Below are positions 46,525 to 56,848 of a stretch of 64,000 nt of DNA, piece by piece; position 1 is the stretch's first letter, and each line of letters starts with the position of its first letter. The DNA lies in NCBI GenBank assembly GCA_037074705.1, contig CM073590.1, positions 90,016,947-90,080,946 of the forward strand, given 5' to 3'. The position numbers and the translations under genes were made by a program. The notes beneath the pieces are model-generated. The model was given only the letters and a program-made list of their open reading frames with translations, was not told where the DNA came from and did not search any database. The DNA comes from Zhengitettix transpicula (Eukaryota; Arthropoda; Insecta; Orthoptera; Tetrigidae).

Positions 46525-48230
46525 ATGGCTACTGCACTTGACATTCGTCAAAAGCAATATGCTGTAATAGAATTTCTGTGCTGTGAGAACGAGGGAGCGG
46601 GAAACATCCACAAGAAGTTGAAAAAGGTGTATGGAGATCGCTGTACAGTTAGTCGTTTCGCAAGAAGATTACGTGGTGAAAGAGGGCACGCCAATATTCT
46701 TGATATGGGGAAGATATTGCATATTGCACTGACAATGTGTAGAGAGCTAACGAAATGGTCTCGGCCGACAAACGCATCACAGGAAAGATTTGTCACTCCA
46801 AGTTGGAATAATATAGGAATACTGAAAGAGTTGAAGTTGAAAAAGGTTTGTGTCAGGTGGGTTCAAAAACTGTTAATAGAGGCTCATAAAAAAGCACATT
46901 GTGTAGTCAACTTTTGGGACAGTACTGGAATGTTGGATTTGACTTTCTTGCAAGAATTGTGACAAGCGATGAAACAGGGCTCCACCATCTTGAATCGGAA
47001 ACGAAGAGGCAATCAATTGAGTGCTTCATGCAAACTAACCTAAGAGAAAAATGTTAAAAACTTCACATTCGGCCGTAAAAGGTTTTTCGATGCGATGAAC
47101 TCTTGATTGTAGACATCATGCAACGAGGAACCATTATTAGATCTGACTCATATGTGGCAACTCTGAAAAAACTTCAAATTCTTAGTTTTTGTTTGAGCAC
47201 ATCGAGAGAAGCAGGCTATTTTGCTGTTGTGGGACAATGCGCGACCCCACATCTTCATGGCCACGGAACTGTGTCTGGAAACACCGGAGGCCAACAATAT
47301 CATATTAAGAGATCCCAAGGAAGCAATACACAGAATAACTAGTACAGTGCACAGAAATGGTTGCATAAATCGAATTAGAGAGAATATATTTAAAATACAA
47401 GAAAAAGGAAACCGGATCATTATAGCCTGGCTACCGGTGCAGAAGGACATAGTAGGGCACGACAGGGCAGATGTCCTAGCGAAGATGGAAGCTGTTCATC
47501 AAGGAAGATCCAGCAACCTGCCAGTTTGCACCAGCAGGGACTACAGAGTAGGGCTCTACAAGGAACTGGAGGAAAAGTGGAGTAGACCAGTGAAACCAGA
47601 GGAATGCGGAGTCATCCTCAGAAATGTCAACAGCATCAGAGAAATATCACACACGAAAGAACTATCTCGAAGGCAACAGGTTGTTGTAGCCAGAATAAGA
47701 ACATTGCACTCCAGTTTCACTCATTCATTCTTGATTTCCAGATCTCCGCAGCCGGTATGCAGCTCATGCAAGGAGACCACAACAATTCCTCGTGTCCTCT
47801 TTGACTGCCCCAAATATAGCGAGATAAGAAAATCAACCATAGGCGCACATTCAATGATGGAGATTTGCAACTCATCAGCAGCAATAAACAACCTCATAGA
47901 CTTTACGATGAAAACTGATTTGTATAAAGTAATTTAAATGTTATACAAATGTAGAACTTAACAGATGTAAGTCGCTAATGACCAAAAGGCTAATGCGACG
48001 TTAAATTGTAATTAAAAAACAAACAAACATTGAAACATCCGACTTACAGTCGTGACCTGGCTCCATGCGATTACCATCTCTTTGGTAAAGTAATGGAATC
48101 ATTTTGTGGACCGATGTTTGAAGGTGATGTCTCCCTGATGATGAACGTTGCCAAACATGGCTCAAATGTAATAGACAAGACTTTTACCGTGGTAGTATAG
48201 AGGACCTAGTTCCAAGGTGGCGTAAGGCAA
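46525..48230 (+). pseudogene. Mariner transposase pseudogene
   Basis: Begins at ATG 46525 with a typical mariner start (DIRQKQYAVIEFLCCENEG, then NIHKKLKKVYGDR..TVSRFARRLRGERGHANI), which is the helix-turn-helix DNA-binding region. The catalytic triad can be followed through frame changes. First D at 46968-46970 in IVTSDETGLHH (the usual W is G). Second D at 47233-47235 in LLWDNARPH. Third D at 48069-48071 in SRDLAPCDYHLF, after the inserted LINE piece. There is an internal deletion after GHANI, a frameshift near 46950 and stops near 47050. In an intact element the protein cuts and pastes the element at TA sites. Confidence 0.9.
47285..48027 (+). pseudogene. LINE 3' fragment (RNase H and C-terminal region) inserted in the mariner
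   Basis: An open frame of about 215 codons ends at 47937. It holds an RNase H end (IIIAWLPVQKDIVGHDRADV) and a terminal zinc-finger region (CSSCKETTTIPRVLFDCPKY), as in RNase H-bearing LINEs. It is 5' truncated, as is usual for LINE insertions, and ends in an A-rich tail (about 48009-48027). GAAACA-CCG at 47278 and GAAACATCCG at 48032 flank it and look like the target duplication. The frame fuses by chance with the upstream mariner D2 region, giving a misleading chimeric frame from 47221. The coding part is uninterrupted, so the insertion is fairly young. Confidence 0.85.
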
Positions 48231-48370
48231 TTGAGAAAGTGGTGATTATGCCAAAAATAAAAATATTGTTTCTAAGGGATGTATCTACACGCTGTAAAAA
48301 TAGGAAAGCTGTACGATGAAAATATAATTTTCAATAAATGTTGTACAATACTTTTGGAGTGACCTTCATA

Positions 48371-48873
48371 TTAAAAATTTTTCTTAACATATTGTAAACA
48401 ATTGAATTACTAACTAAATCATATTTTGTTGCCAGGAATATTTCTGTTTGTATTTCTCCCTAATTTTAGCAACACATTTTATACCTCAGATTGAATGAAA
48501 ATATTAATAATAGAAAACGATTTATAGGTAAATGAACGAACATGTCGTAAGTTACGAACTGCACGAAGAATAATATTCTTAAACCATGGAAATAGTAATT
48601 CCTACAAATTATTATATATTTTCTGATTGATCATCTGATCCTCCATCGTTTCCGTCATGCAACATATATGACAAATTATGAACAGCCTTTACATCTAATA
48701 AACAAATTTCTCAATGTACAAATATATTATATTTTTTTAGATATATAAACAATATATTATTCATCCGGCGCAAAATTATTTCATGTAATAACAGGAAGGA
48801 ATTTATCGTACATAAAACAAAATTTACAGAGTATAGTTTTCACAGAACTCAATAACACAGCCGTGACATCACA
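48371..48873. other. Unassigned AT-rich sequence
   Basis: Could be 3' untranslated sequence of the candidate exons that follow on the minus strand. No AATAAA was seen on that strand. Confidence 0.35.
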
Positions 48874-49107
48874 TCAACGAAACAATTTGCAGAGAGCGAT
48901 GTACGAAGCCAGAAATCCAATACTCAGACCTGTCCACCATCCAGTAATTTGTACCTAATGACAAAAACAGTTACAATGCGATAAGTTTCATTCAATCAGC
49001 CAAATCGGCTGCAGGAATCGAAGTCTCTTCTCTCCACGCAAATGGATCATCGGAAGGGATCTCTTCACAATGGCGACTCTGATTGGAAACTCTCTCTAGC
49101 AAGTCTC
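48874..49107 (-). CDS. Two candidate short exons, minus strand
   Basis: Exon-like stretch 1 (49107 to about 48985) follows TTTTTAATTACTAG and is open for about 41 codons to TGA. It contains ARDLLERVSNQSRHCEEIP and then DDPFAWREE. Stretch 2 (48954-48874) follows CTGTTTTTGTCATTAG, a good acceptor, and reads VQITGWWTGLSIGFLASYIA then LCKLFR and stop, which is a membrane-span-like segment. Both end in stops, so they would be alternative last exons of a gene lying to the right, or chance. The span of stretch 2 loosely recalls the last helix of some transporters. No family is claimed. Confidence 0.22.
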
Positions 49108-50347
49108 TAGCAATCTAGTAATTAAAAATTGTAATGTGAAATCATTATCATCAAGTCACTAACATTTAATCCGAAGCTTTGAATTTACAATAAAATAAAT
49201 TTGGATTACCGTCAAAAGCATCGAAGGAAGTATACTCAATAAATCAACCCATCATAAATATTTTTTTTATCGGAATACGGAATATCTTACATTCTTCGAG
49301 TACATTATGTCATATTTACTTTCAATTCAAATATTAATAATAATTTATTTTCAGCAGCCATGACTGAATTGTAATTGAAGATTCCATCCTCGAATCTGCG
49401 CATGTTTTACATACATTGAAGGACGTATTTGATATGTATAAAGAAAATGTCTGCCAGAAACACATGATGAATTTCAATATTAGAAAGAATTAAGGACTTA
49501 AGAATAAATAAATCGACATTTTGGTGAGTTGTGATTTTAAGTCTATTTGGAATAGTATCACTGGTGGATGTTTTGCGACCACAGCAAGAGGAAGTGGTGA
49601 GTCGCTGCAAATTTTTCAACAGACTGACAATCCAATGCCGCCAGTCGTATATAACCGCTGACATCTCTCTTGTTATGTAGACATTACATACGTAATTTGG
49701 TCACGTGGCAAGGAATGGTTGAAAAAAACCGTATGCCACACAAAGTACATCCAATCCACATAAAATAAATGTTATCAATGGCAGAGAATTGATGTAAGTT
49801 TTAAATGTTAACATAACGATTAATTAGCACATTCAGTCTACTGTATGGTTGTTTAATGTATGCGAGTGTCAATGCGACAAAAGTAGAGAGTGTTCCATGT
49901 TTACTTTTTCAATTATATCACTATGACGGTGTGAGATCACCGCTGTATGTTTCCAGGAAATACGCTATTTGTGCATAGTTTGTTTACAATAAGGAACAAA
50001 GTTCCACTTAGATTTTGTTTCTGTAAATTAAGCGAAGAAAACTAAGAGATTATTGGAATATCCGTTTTATTTTCTGTTGAAACATATTTTTTTATTAAGA
50101 TAAGTATAGTATTATACTTTCGAGCACTTTCCCGGTGTACATTCAGAATTAAACATTCTAGGATTTACAAACGGGTCCCTGCCATCGTACACAGGTATAG
50201 TGTCTAAATATACTTGTCTTAAAGTTGACAGCTGCGTTTCCCGGATATTTATTTATGTAAGCCCGAAAAAGTATTTAATTCTAGACTAATCTAGTAGTCA
50301 ATAAGTGATTTAACCTCCCTATGCACAGGGAATGCTAATTTCATCAG
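49108..50347. other. Unassigned AT-rich sequence
   Basis: Nothing was recognised. Confidence 0.5.
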
Positions 50348-50720
50348 AACCCCCCCCCCCCCACCATCAACCCCCGCTTCCCCATGTGCCTTTATACTCC
50401 CGATACCAGATATAAAAAAAGCTCTTAGTATCTTAATAGCGCAAAAATTTTCCCGGTGCGTTGAGAGTCAAAGACTATTCTTCGTATCATAAGACACTTC
50501 AAAATGTATTCAGTACTCTAATAAAGACAAAAATACTCGCTCTACCTTAAGAGAGTTAATTGTACTAAGTGAAAAAATTCTAACTGTGCATGTAAGTGTC
50601 AGAAATACTTCCGGTACCATTGAGAATAAAAAATACCCCCGGTGTAAACGGTACCTTAAGAGAATAAAAATTATTTCGCATACCTGAAAAGAAGCAAAAC
50701 TAATTTTTTCTCCTCCCATG
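50348..50720. repeat. Poly-C tract and degenerate CCCGGTACCTTAAGAGAGT array
   Basis: A run of 13 C at 50350-50362 precedes a degenerate array of the same unit of about 33-40 bp seen at 21.9-22.3 kb. It passes directly into repeat B. Confidence 0.7.
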
Positions 50721-51920
50721 GCAAAATGAGTTAAAACTATACACAAACGACGTCTGGAGAAATATTATCAATCTCATTGACCCCGAATCTTATTTATTCA
50801 ACGCAAATATCACGTTTCAAAATATCCACCCCGACCCTGAGGGTTACCGTCAAGTTGAATATTATAATTAAACTCAGCGACACCCATAATCTCTGATTCA
50901 ACTCCAAAGTCAGATGCTTTAACTTTATTTTTATGAATCGTTCCTCAACATCCCCCCCCCCCACCCGGGGGATTCTACTGCCGATGTCAAGAGGGATTGA
51001 AATTACACACAAAGTCGGGATAAACACTATCAATCTCATTGACGTCGAAAAGTATTTATCCGATGTAACTATCGGCCGTTGTAGCACGTTTGATAATTTC
51101 CACTGCTATCAATCCCCGTCCCTGGGGGTGGTAGACGTGTCTAGCTCCAACGGTGTTTGTTTCCGGTTATAAAGAAACACGTGTACAAAATTTGGCCAAA
51201 TTTGTTCCACTGTTGTATGAGGAACACGCACACATTCTTTTCCCAGTCCACAACCACTTATATGGTAGAAGAACAATATAACCGGCAAGTTTAATGTTAA
51301 AATGAATTTCAATAAGGCCCGGTTTCAACTCATATCTCCGTTTCTGTGATCCTTGTACCTTTCTTCAGGTGCTAAGAAAAGCCTAGAGAAACACAACTGC
51401 ACTTGTGTTTCTCTAGGCTCTTCTCAGCACCCGGCGAAAGGGACAAGGATCACAGAAACGTTGTGTTGTATTTATATTACCCTTTTTGTCTGAATAGGTT
51501 ATCTTTCTTATGCATTATTTTCAATCAGACGCAATTTTTTCATTTTATCAAATCTCCGTTGTTTTCGCATTATTTTTACGTAACGTCCCTCCACCTCAAC
51601 CCTAAGTGTGCTCTGCTCCAATACCGAAAGTTGTTGATATTATACACACACAAAAATCGAGAAAAATCTCATTCATCCCGAAAAATATTTATTCTAAGCA
51701 AATATCGGCCGTTTTATCACGTTTGAACATTTCCACCCCTTTCACCACCGCCCCTGGGGGCGGTAGTCGCATCTTACCCCACAGTGTTTATTTCCGGTTT
51801 AAAATGAACACGTGTACAAAATTTGGTCGTAATTTCCCCACGCGTCAAGATTACATACACACAAACAGTCGATTTTTATTTATAAGAAAGAATATCAGAT
51901 TTTCAGTTAAAGATTGCAAT
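50721..51920 (+). repeat. Dispersed repeat B, copy 4, split by a Penelope insertion
   Basis: Two subunits carry TATCAATCTCATTGAC, CGTTTCAAAAT or CGTTGTAGCACGTTTG, and CGGTTATAAAGAAACACG, with a run of 11 C at 50952. The copy is interrupted at 51343-51551 and resumes with TCCGTTGTTTTCGCATTATTT, ending CACAAACAGTCGATTTTTATT. Confidence 0.7.
51343..51551. mobile_element. Inverted double Penelope tail inserted in repeat B (copies P4/P5)
   Basis: A hairpin-forming inverted repeat with arms of about 58 bp spans 51339-51460. The plus-strand arm runs on into the usual Penelope tail end (51461-51551). ATCTCCGTT occurs at both edges (51334-51342 and 51552-51560), a 9-bp target duplication inside repeat B. 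The minus arm keeps a CTGAAGA box (51368-51362). In the plus arm the box has become CCGGCGA, but helix I can still form (AGCAC with GTGTT). Confidence 0.75.
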
Positions 51921-52245
51921 TGATACCTATCTTCAAATCGCCGAGGAGCTGCATATAAACGCGTTGATGTGTACTAATTTGGCTACTGTTCATTGAGCAG
52001 TTCAAATATTAAACAAGACTCGTTATTGTTTGTTTGAATTCATATTTGTTGTTATACGTCACGTGACGACGTTGGTAATGCACGCCATACTTACGTTGTG
52101 TACTAATAAATATTTGAGCCCGGTGGAAACCCGAGAATGTTTTATTAAAATATATTTTTCCTTACAGGGACGAAATAATCAAATAATCCTCGAACAGAAA
52201 CGACGACGAGGTTTGCTGATCCAACTGATGCAGCTTGACAACGAC
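51921..52245. other. Unassigned sequence
   Basis: Nothing was recognised. Confidence 0.5.
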
Positions 52246-53000
52246 TAGATTAGATTAGATTTATTATTCATTCTATTAGCCCTCGGTCTAGGAAATAGGA
52301 CACGTCACAATATAAGATTACATGAAAAGAATATTTATTACAAATACTCAGTTTAAAAACAAACATTGTACTTTACCAAAAAATATATGATTTAAAACTA
52401 CGTTAAAGATATTAATATGACAGAAGTTAGTAATTAAAGAAATAATAAGTGTTTTAATTCATCTTCAATTTTCATTCGACGGAGTTTCCAGTAGAAAATC
52501 TTACACCGATTCCCGTCAAACATGAAAAAGAAAATAAGTCAGCAGTTAAATTCTATATTATCATCGTAAAATAATAGCGTTAAATGATAGGATAGCAGCA
52601 AACTATTTTATTAAAGAGAATTTAATCTTTCCTTCCTTTCTACGAAATCTTTCACCGAGTAATATGCTACATTAATTAACAAAGATTTACAACTCTTTAT
52701 AAATAACTTTTGTATACTTAAATATTTTAATTTTACCGGAAGTTTATTGAATAGATTTATCCCGGAATAACGAATGCTTGATTCAAAAAGGCTTAGGCGA
52801 TGTTTTTCTATGCGAAGTTGAGAGCGATTTCCAGTGTTATATAAATTATTTGCTCCGTTTTTTAACAAACTTTAAAATTTCTAGAATATGCGTACAAGGC
52901 AATGTTAAAATCCCAAGATTCCTAAACAAAGCCTTGCAACTGGCTTTACGATCCGCACCCGATATGATTCGTTTAAAAATTTGCAACGCGTGATGTGAAC
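52246..53000 (-). pseudogene. LINE ORF2 C-terminus and 3' end (CR1/Jockey-like)
   Basis: Minus strand: ISGADRKASCKALFRNLGIL, LPCTYILEILKFVKK (about 52870-52990), then in the 85-codon frame YNTGNRSQLRIEKHRLSLFE, SGINLFNKLPVKLK and AYYSVKDFVE. This is the post-RT domain common to many insect LINEs (consensus pattern HRL..FE...Y.GI.LYN.LP..LK). The 3' untranslated region ends in a simple tail of ATCTAATCTAATC type at 52246-52262. The upstream part is missing, so this is a 5'-truncated copy. The order of domains is mostly readable, with at least one frame change. Confidence 0.8.
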
Positions 53001-54699
53001 GACCTCAGTTGTTATGTCGTAAGACATGACAGAATGAAAATATGCATGATATATGTACATATATCACTTTCCAGTGCTAACACTCTTAATGCGAAGCAAA
53101 TTTTGCTAAGTTTTCTCGAGAGTTTATTTATATGGTGATTTCATTTCAATTTATTGTCAATCAACAGACCGAAAAAGGTGCGTACTCCGAATTAAAAATT
53201 AAACGTCGGATGCACGACGCCACGTATCTCAATCCTCAATCCTAAGGGGGTATATACGTACACAGTTAAATCCTAACATTAAGACATCAGATAGTTCTTT
53301 CGGCTCGCGGAACCAAATCCCATTTGTATGAATCAATTTAAATATTGTCCGTAATTCAAGTCAATAATCGCCAATAAATACCAATAAATGTTGGTTTTAA
53401 ACTTCATAATTCATTAAAAGCCCACCCAGCTACACAAACAAATGGTTCAATAAACTTACCAGTAAACATCAAAATCAGTTTTTTAATTTTATAACCAAAT
53501 ATCGACAAGGGATACAATGAATGCTATATAGTGACCAAACCTGAACGCCTCCAATTCAAAACTAATATGACATTTTCTTCTGAAGAAATTAGGTTTATAG
53601 CTTAAGATTATATATTGTGTTTCATTCGAAATTTTAGGTTCCAATTCAGTGCATCAGTATAGCGCGCTCCCGAGAAATTTAATATATTTGTCATTATATA
53701 TTACAGCGAAACTGAAAGCATAACCGGAAAAAATAAAAGGCGACTGAAATGGAGATGAAAGATGCTGACAGATTTTTCGCTGCGTCATTACAAGCGATAA
53801 ATTCGCAGTTTGTAACTCGCATGTCAATGCTTATTTTGGATTTTCATCTTCCTCGCGAGTTTTATTTTAAGGCATGTTGAGTGAATTTTTCTTTTAGACT
53901 GAAAGGGAATAGGGAGGGGATTACACAGATATGAGTGCGTTAGTAGCATGAAGAGGCTTGTATTTTAATAATGCACGCCTCGCTAGTGCTGTCATTTCAG
54001 CAGTATGCCAGCTTCGTAACAAGACAGCGCCTTAGCGGGGAAACAGGGAGAAATATTCTTTATTCAGCAGACAGCTGACGAGCCACCCTCTCTACCTGCC
54101 TTCTAAAGAATGGAATTTGCGACAAGAAAAGAGGAATGTGCTGTGCTTTTAAGCCTTCTGACATAATTAATCATTAAAAGTGGCAATGAGTCTTTTTTAC
54201 ATTTGACAGCTTGTCTTGATATCTGAAGAACAACACTTGAATTATTTAATTAGATTTCTTCTACTTTTTCTTTGATGTTCTGGTTCCAGTTTGTGTATCT
54301 GCTCTAAAAATATAGGATGAGAAATTAAATGAATGAAACCTTTTGACGGTCTACTCCATTCGATATTACAGTTTGAAGTTATATCGGTGATCACGATATC
54401 ATCTAATAATTATATACAGACAGCGTTGAAACCCAATCAGCTCACACTTGTGATGAAACTAAATGATCCATCACTGTTGCGTGTATGAGATTACTTGTCA
54501 GCACGTGGTGTCGACACAGTTCCTGATGTTCGAGTACTCCCTTTCTCCTCAGTTGTGGCTTTTCAGGAAGTTAAAAGGCTTTCTGTTTACGAGATTCACC
54601 AACCAGTCTAGAAGTCACTGCTGGATTCAGGAATATAAAAGCATTTTGGAAATTATAATGACTTAATATAATAAACTTCATATGTACGAATAAGAAAGT
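53001..54699. other. Unassigned sequence; possible conserved non-coding block
   Basis: 53700-54130 is of mixed composition without repeat signature (for example GCTGCGTCATTACAAGCG and CTCGCTAGTGCTGTCATTTC) and might be single-copy regulatory DNA. No coding frame was seen. Confidence 0.35.
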
Positions 54700-55531
54700 T
54701 AGCCAATTCAGACAAAAAAAAGTGATAATATAAATACCACACAACGTTTCTGGGATACTTTTACCTATCGTCAGGTGCAGAGAAGAGCCGAGAGCGACAC
54801 AACTTCCCCACTTGTCAGTTGACAAAACTCGAGAGCGACGAAATCGCGACGACAATGGGAGAGCCGAAGGGTTAGCGTAACAATAAGGGAACAACGACAA
54901 TGGGAAAGCAGAAGGTTTAGAGTAACAATAAGGGATCATAGCAATTGTTGAGTTTAATAGTGTCTGTTTGTACATTAATAGCTGTGATGTTTGATTTAAT
55001 GTGATGCATCTCTGAAATGAGTCTGGAATTGTACCCGGTATCAATATCTAAAATCTTAGCATTCTGCCAATCAAATGTATATTTAGAATTGTTTATATGT
55101 TTGGATGCTTGAGATTGTGTATCAATAGGAAGTTTGATATTACATATAACGTTCCTTGATACGTGTCTTAAGGGAACGTTTTGTTTGCCCCATGTTGCAG
55201 GAATGACAATTAAAGCAAGAGATTTTGTAATTAACACAATGTTTGCTGTAGGTGTCAAGTGGGTCCTTGTGGTTTTTAATCAAGTAGGAAAGGGTTTTAG
55301 TAGATCTGTAAATGATGGATATTTTATATTCTTTAAATATTTGGATAAATTTGTGATGTAGGAATTAGTAATAAGAGAAAAAAAATTGGCTTGAGGTGTT
55401 TGGGGACGAGTGACAGTAGGATATTGGATTTTGTTCAACCTGCTGTTTATCTGTTTAATAACAAAATTTGAAGGGTACTCATTCGAGATTGAAATGTTTC
55501 CGATAATAATTACTTTGTGTTGATGGAACAT
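54700..55531 (-). pseudogene. Penelope-like element remnant: RT-to-nuclease linker, GIY-YIG nuclease, 3' tail (P2)
   Basis: Minus strand, in order. The pre-nuclease linker is YPSNFVIKQINSRLNK..SYITNLSKYLKNIKY (55280-55531). The GIY-YIG nuclease start is YSKHCVNYKISCFNC..MGQTKRSLKTRI in a second frame (about 55135-55245). Its C-terminal part is FDWQNAKILD..YNSRLISEMHHIK..NVQTDTIKL in a third (about 54935-55090). After the stop comes a tail with a 43-bp tandem duplication (54835-54925) and the hammerhead-like end. Penelope-like elements pair a telomerase-like RT with this nuclease. At least two frameshifts inactivate the copy and the RT core is missing. Confidence 0.82.
54737..54780 (-). ncRNA. 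Hammerhead-ribozyme-like motif in Penelope tail P2
   Basis: Minus strand: CTGACGA at 54774-54768, GAAA at 54750-54747, palindromic ACGU at 54747-54744 and U at 54743 before the putative cut. Helix I pairs 54780-54775 with 54742-54737 (six pairs, two of them G-U). Helix II can form as GG-UA with UA-U-CC around an AAAG loop, but it is set off from the core by mismatched bases. It lies directly downstream of a Penelope nuclease remnant, where hammerheads are known to occur. Cleavage is untested. Confidence 0.5.
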
Positions 55532-55589
55532 GGAGTTAGAAAGTAATGTAGCTCTGGCAACAAGATTGTATACTATAGCCCTCTTTTGG

Positions 55590-55800
55590 TTTGGAGGTTA
55601 TCAGAATGATAATTGAGAACACGTCCAGTTTAATCTGATTAAAAACCACAATGACCCACTGGTCACCTACAGCAAACATTGTATTGTTTACAAAATCTCT
55701 TGCTCTAATTGAACTTCCTGCTACACACGACAAAGAAAACGTTCCCTTAATACACGTGTCAAGGAACATATATCTAATACCAAACTGTGAGAATGGACAA
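55590..55800 (+). pseudogene. Second Penelope GIY-YIG nuclease fragment, opposite strand
   Basis: Plus strand reads YSKHCIVYKISC, then after a stop RKRSLNTRVKEHISNTKL. This is the same nuclease segment as the neighbour at 55135-55245 but inverted. The two copies lie back to back, with their truncated 5' sides meeting near 55.53-55.59 kb. The middle of the motif is damaged by a stop and substitutions. Confidence 0.7.
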
Positions 55801-56096
55801 GGTGTGCATTCCTATAGTAACGGAAACAAAGTATCTGCTCCTTCATATCGACCGAAGACTGACCTGGAAGGAATATATTGTAAGTAAAAGAAGACAACTA
55901 GATCTAAACTTCCAACAAATATACTAGTTCCTTAGACATAGGTCAAAACCATCCTTCGGAAATAAAATACTAATGTACAAAATTATCCTGAAACTGGAAG
56001 CTGTTGCAATACAATCATCCCTGAGAACTTAACAGCGTTTCGAGTATAAATTACTAACGCCAATTACGGGCGCTCCGTGGTACGTCAATAATGAAA
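55801..56096. other. Unassigned sequence
   Basis: Nothing was recognised. Confidence 0.45.
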
Positions 56097-56104
56097 CTCT
56101 ACAC

Positions 56105-56354
56105 CAGTGGTCGGCAACTTTTTACACAAGTGGGTCATATAAAAAAAATTCACAAACGTTTTTGCTAATTGAACTGATCACCTCTATTTTAAATTACATA
56201 TTATATAAAATAAATTTATTATCATCAAATATATATTTACAACTTGAAAAAAAATTAAAATGTTAACAGAAACGTAATTAAAATATTTTACTGGGTTACT
56301 AAAATTTTCCCAATAGGTCACAAGAAGACGCGCGGATTAGGTTTCTGACCACTG
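56105..56354. mobile_element. Non-autonomous hAT element (250 bp)
   Basis: Ends CAGTGGTCGGCAACTTTT and, in reverse complement, CAGTGGTCAGAAACC form hAT-type terminal inverted repeats. Flanks CTCTACAC (56097-56104) and CTCCACAC (56355-56362) are an 8-bp target duplication with one change. There is no coding sequence. The AT-rich body includes GTGGGTCAT..TAGGTCACAAG, common in hAT-derived short elements. Confidence 0.87.
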
Positions 56355-56580
56355 CTCCACACAGTAACATCAGAATCACTTCTGTGAAAGAATATCTGAC
56401 ATCTACAACATGCGAAGTACTGACCATAAAAAAATTCGTAGAGGAGTTATATTTTTCTGATCCTACTATCCGACAAACCTATCAAAGCATGGCCAAAATA
56501 CTCCCGAAAAAATAATGAGAGAGAGAGAGAGAAATAATGTATACATAATGGTGAAAAAATATCTCACTTTCACAATAATA

Positions 56581-56848
56581 TAAATAAATAAATACACGGC
56601 TTTGAGCCAGAAAATTATGTTTATTAAGAATAATTTTCATAAACGATGTTTCTTACTGTTTTATGATCTCTTCAGGTTTAATAATTTTGCATATGAATTA
56701 TGAAAAAAAATTGGGGGCATGGTTTTGCATTTACATACATAATTATTAAACCTGAAGAGGTCATAAAAGAGTACGAAACGTCATTTATTTCATGTTTTAT
56801 TAATGACCATAATTTTCTGACTCAAAGTCGTGTATTTATTTATTTATA
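56581..56848. repeat. Palindrome of two Penelope-type tails (copy P7)
   Basis: Imperfect inverted repeat with arms of about 110 bp (TACACGGCTTTGAGCCAGAAA against TTTCTGACTCAAAGTCGTGTA at the outer ends) around a centre of about 50 bp. The right arm has CTGAAGA (56752-56758), GAAA (56775-56778), ACGU and C56782 (cleavage triplet GUC), with a 4-bp helix I (AAAT-type with ATTT-type). The left arm on the minus strand has CTGAAGA (56675-56669) and GAAAC. This is a different family from P1-P6. Confidence 0.55.

Larger units (their letters stand above)
46366..48368 (+). mobile_element. Mariner-type DNA transposon, interrupted by a LINE fragment
   Basis: The terminal inverted repeats are imperfect but clear over about 27 bp: CGAGTGTCGCTAAAAAAGTA at the left, and TGAAGGTCACTCCAAAAGTA at the right end read in reverse complement. 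A TA dinucleotide flanks both sides (46364-46365 and 48369-48370), the mariner target. Without the inserted LINE the element is about 1.26 kb, the usual mariner length. The transposase is broken, so it is dead. Confidence 0.9.
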
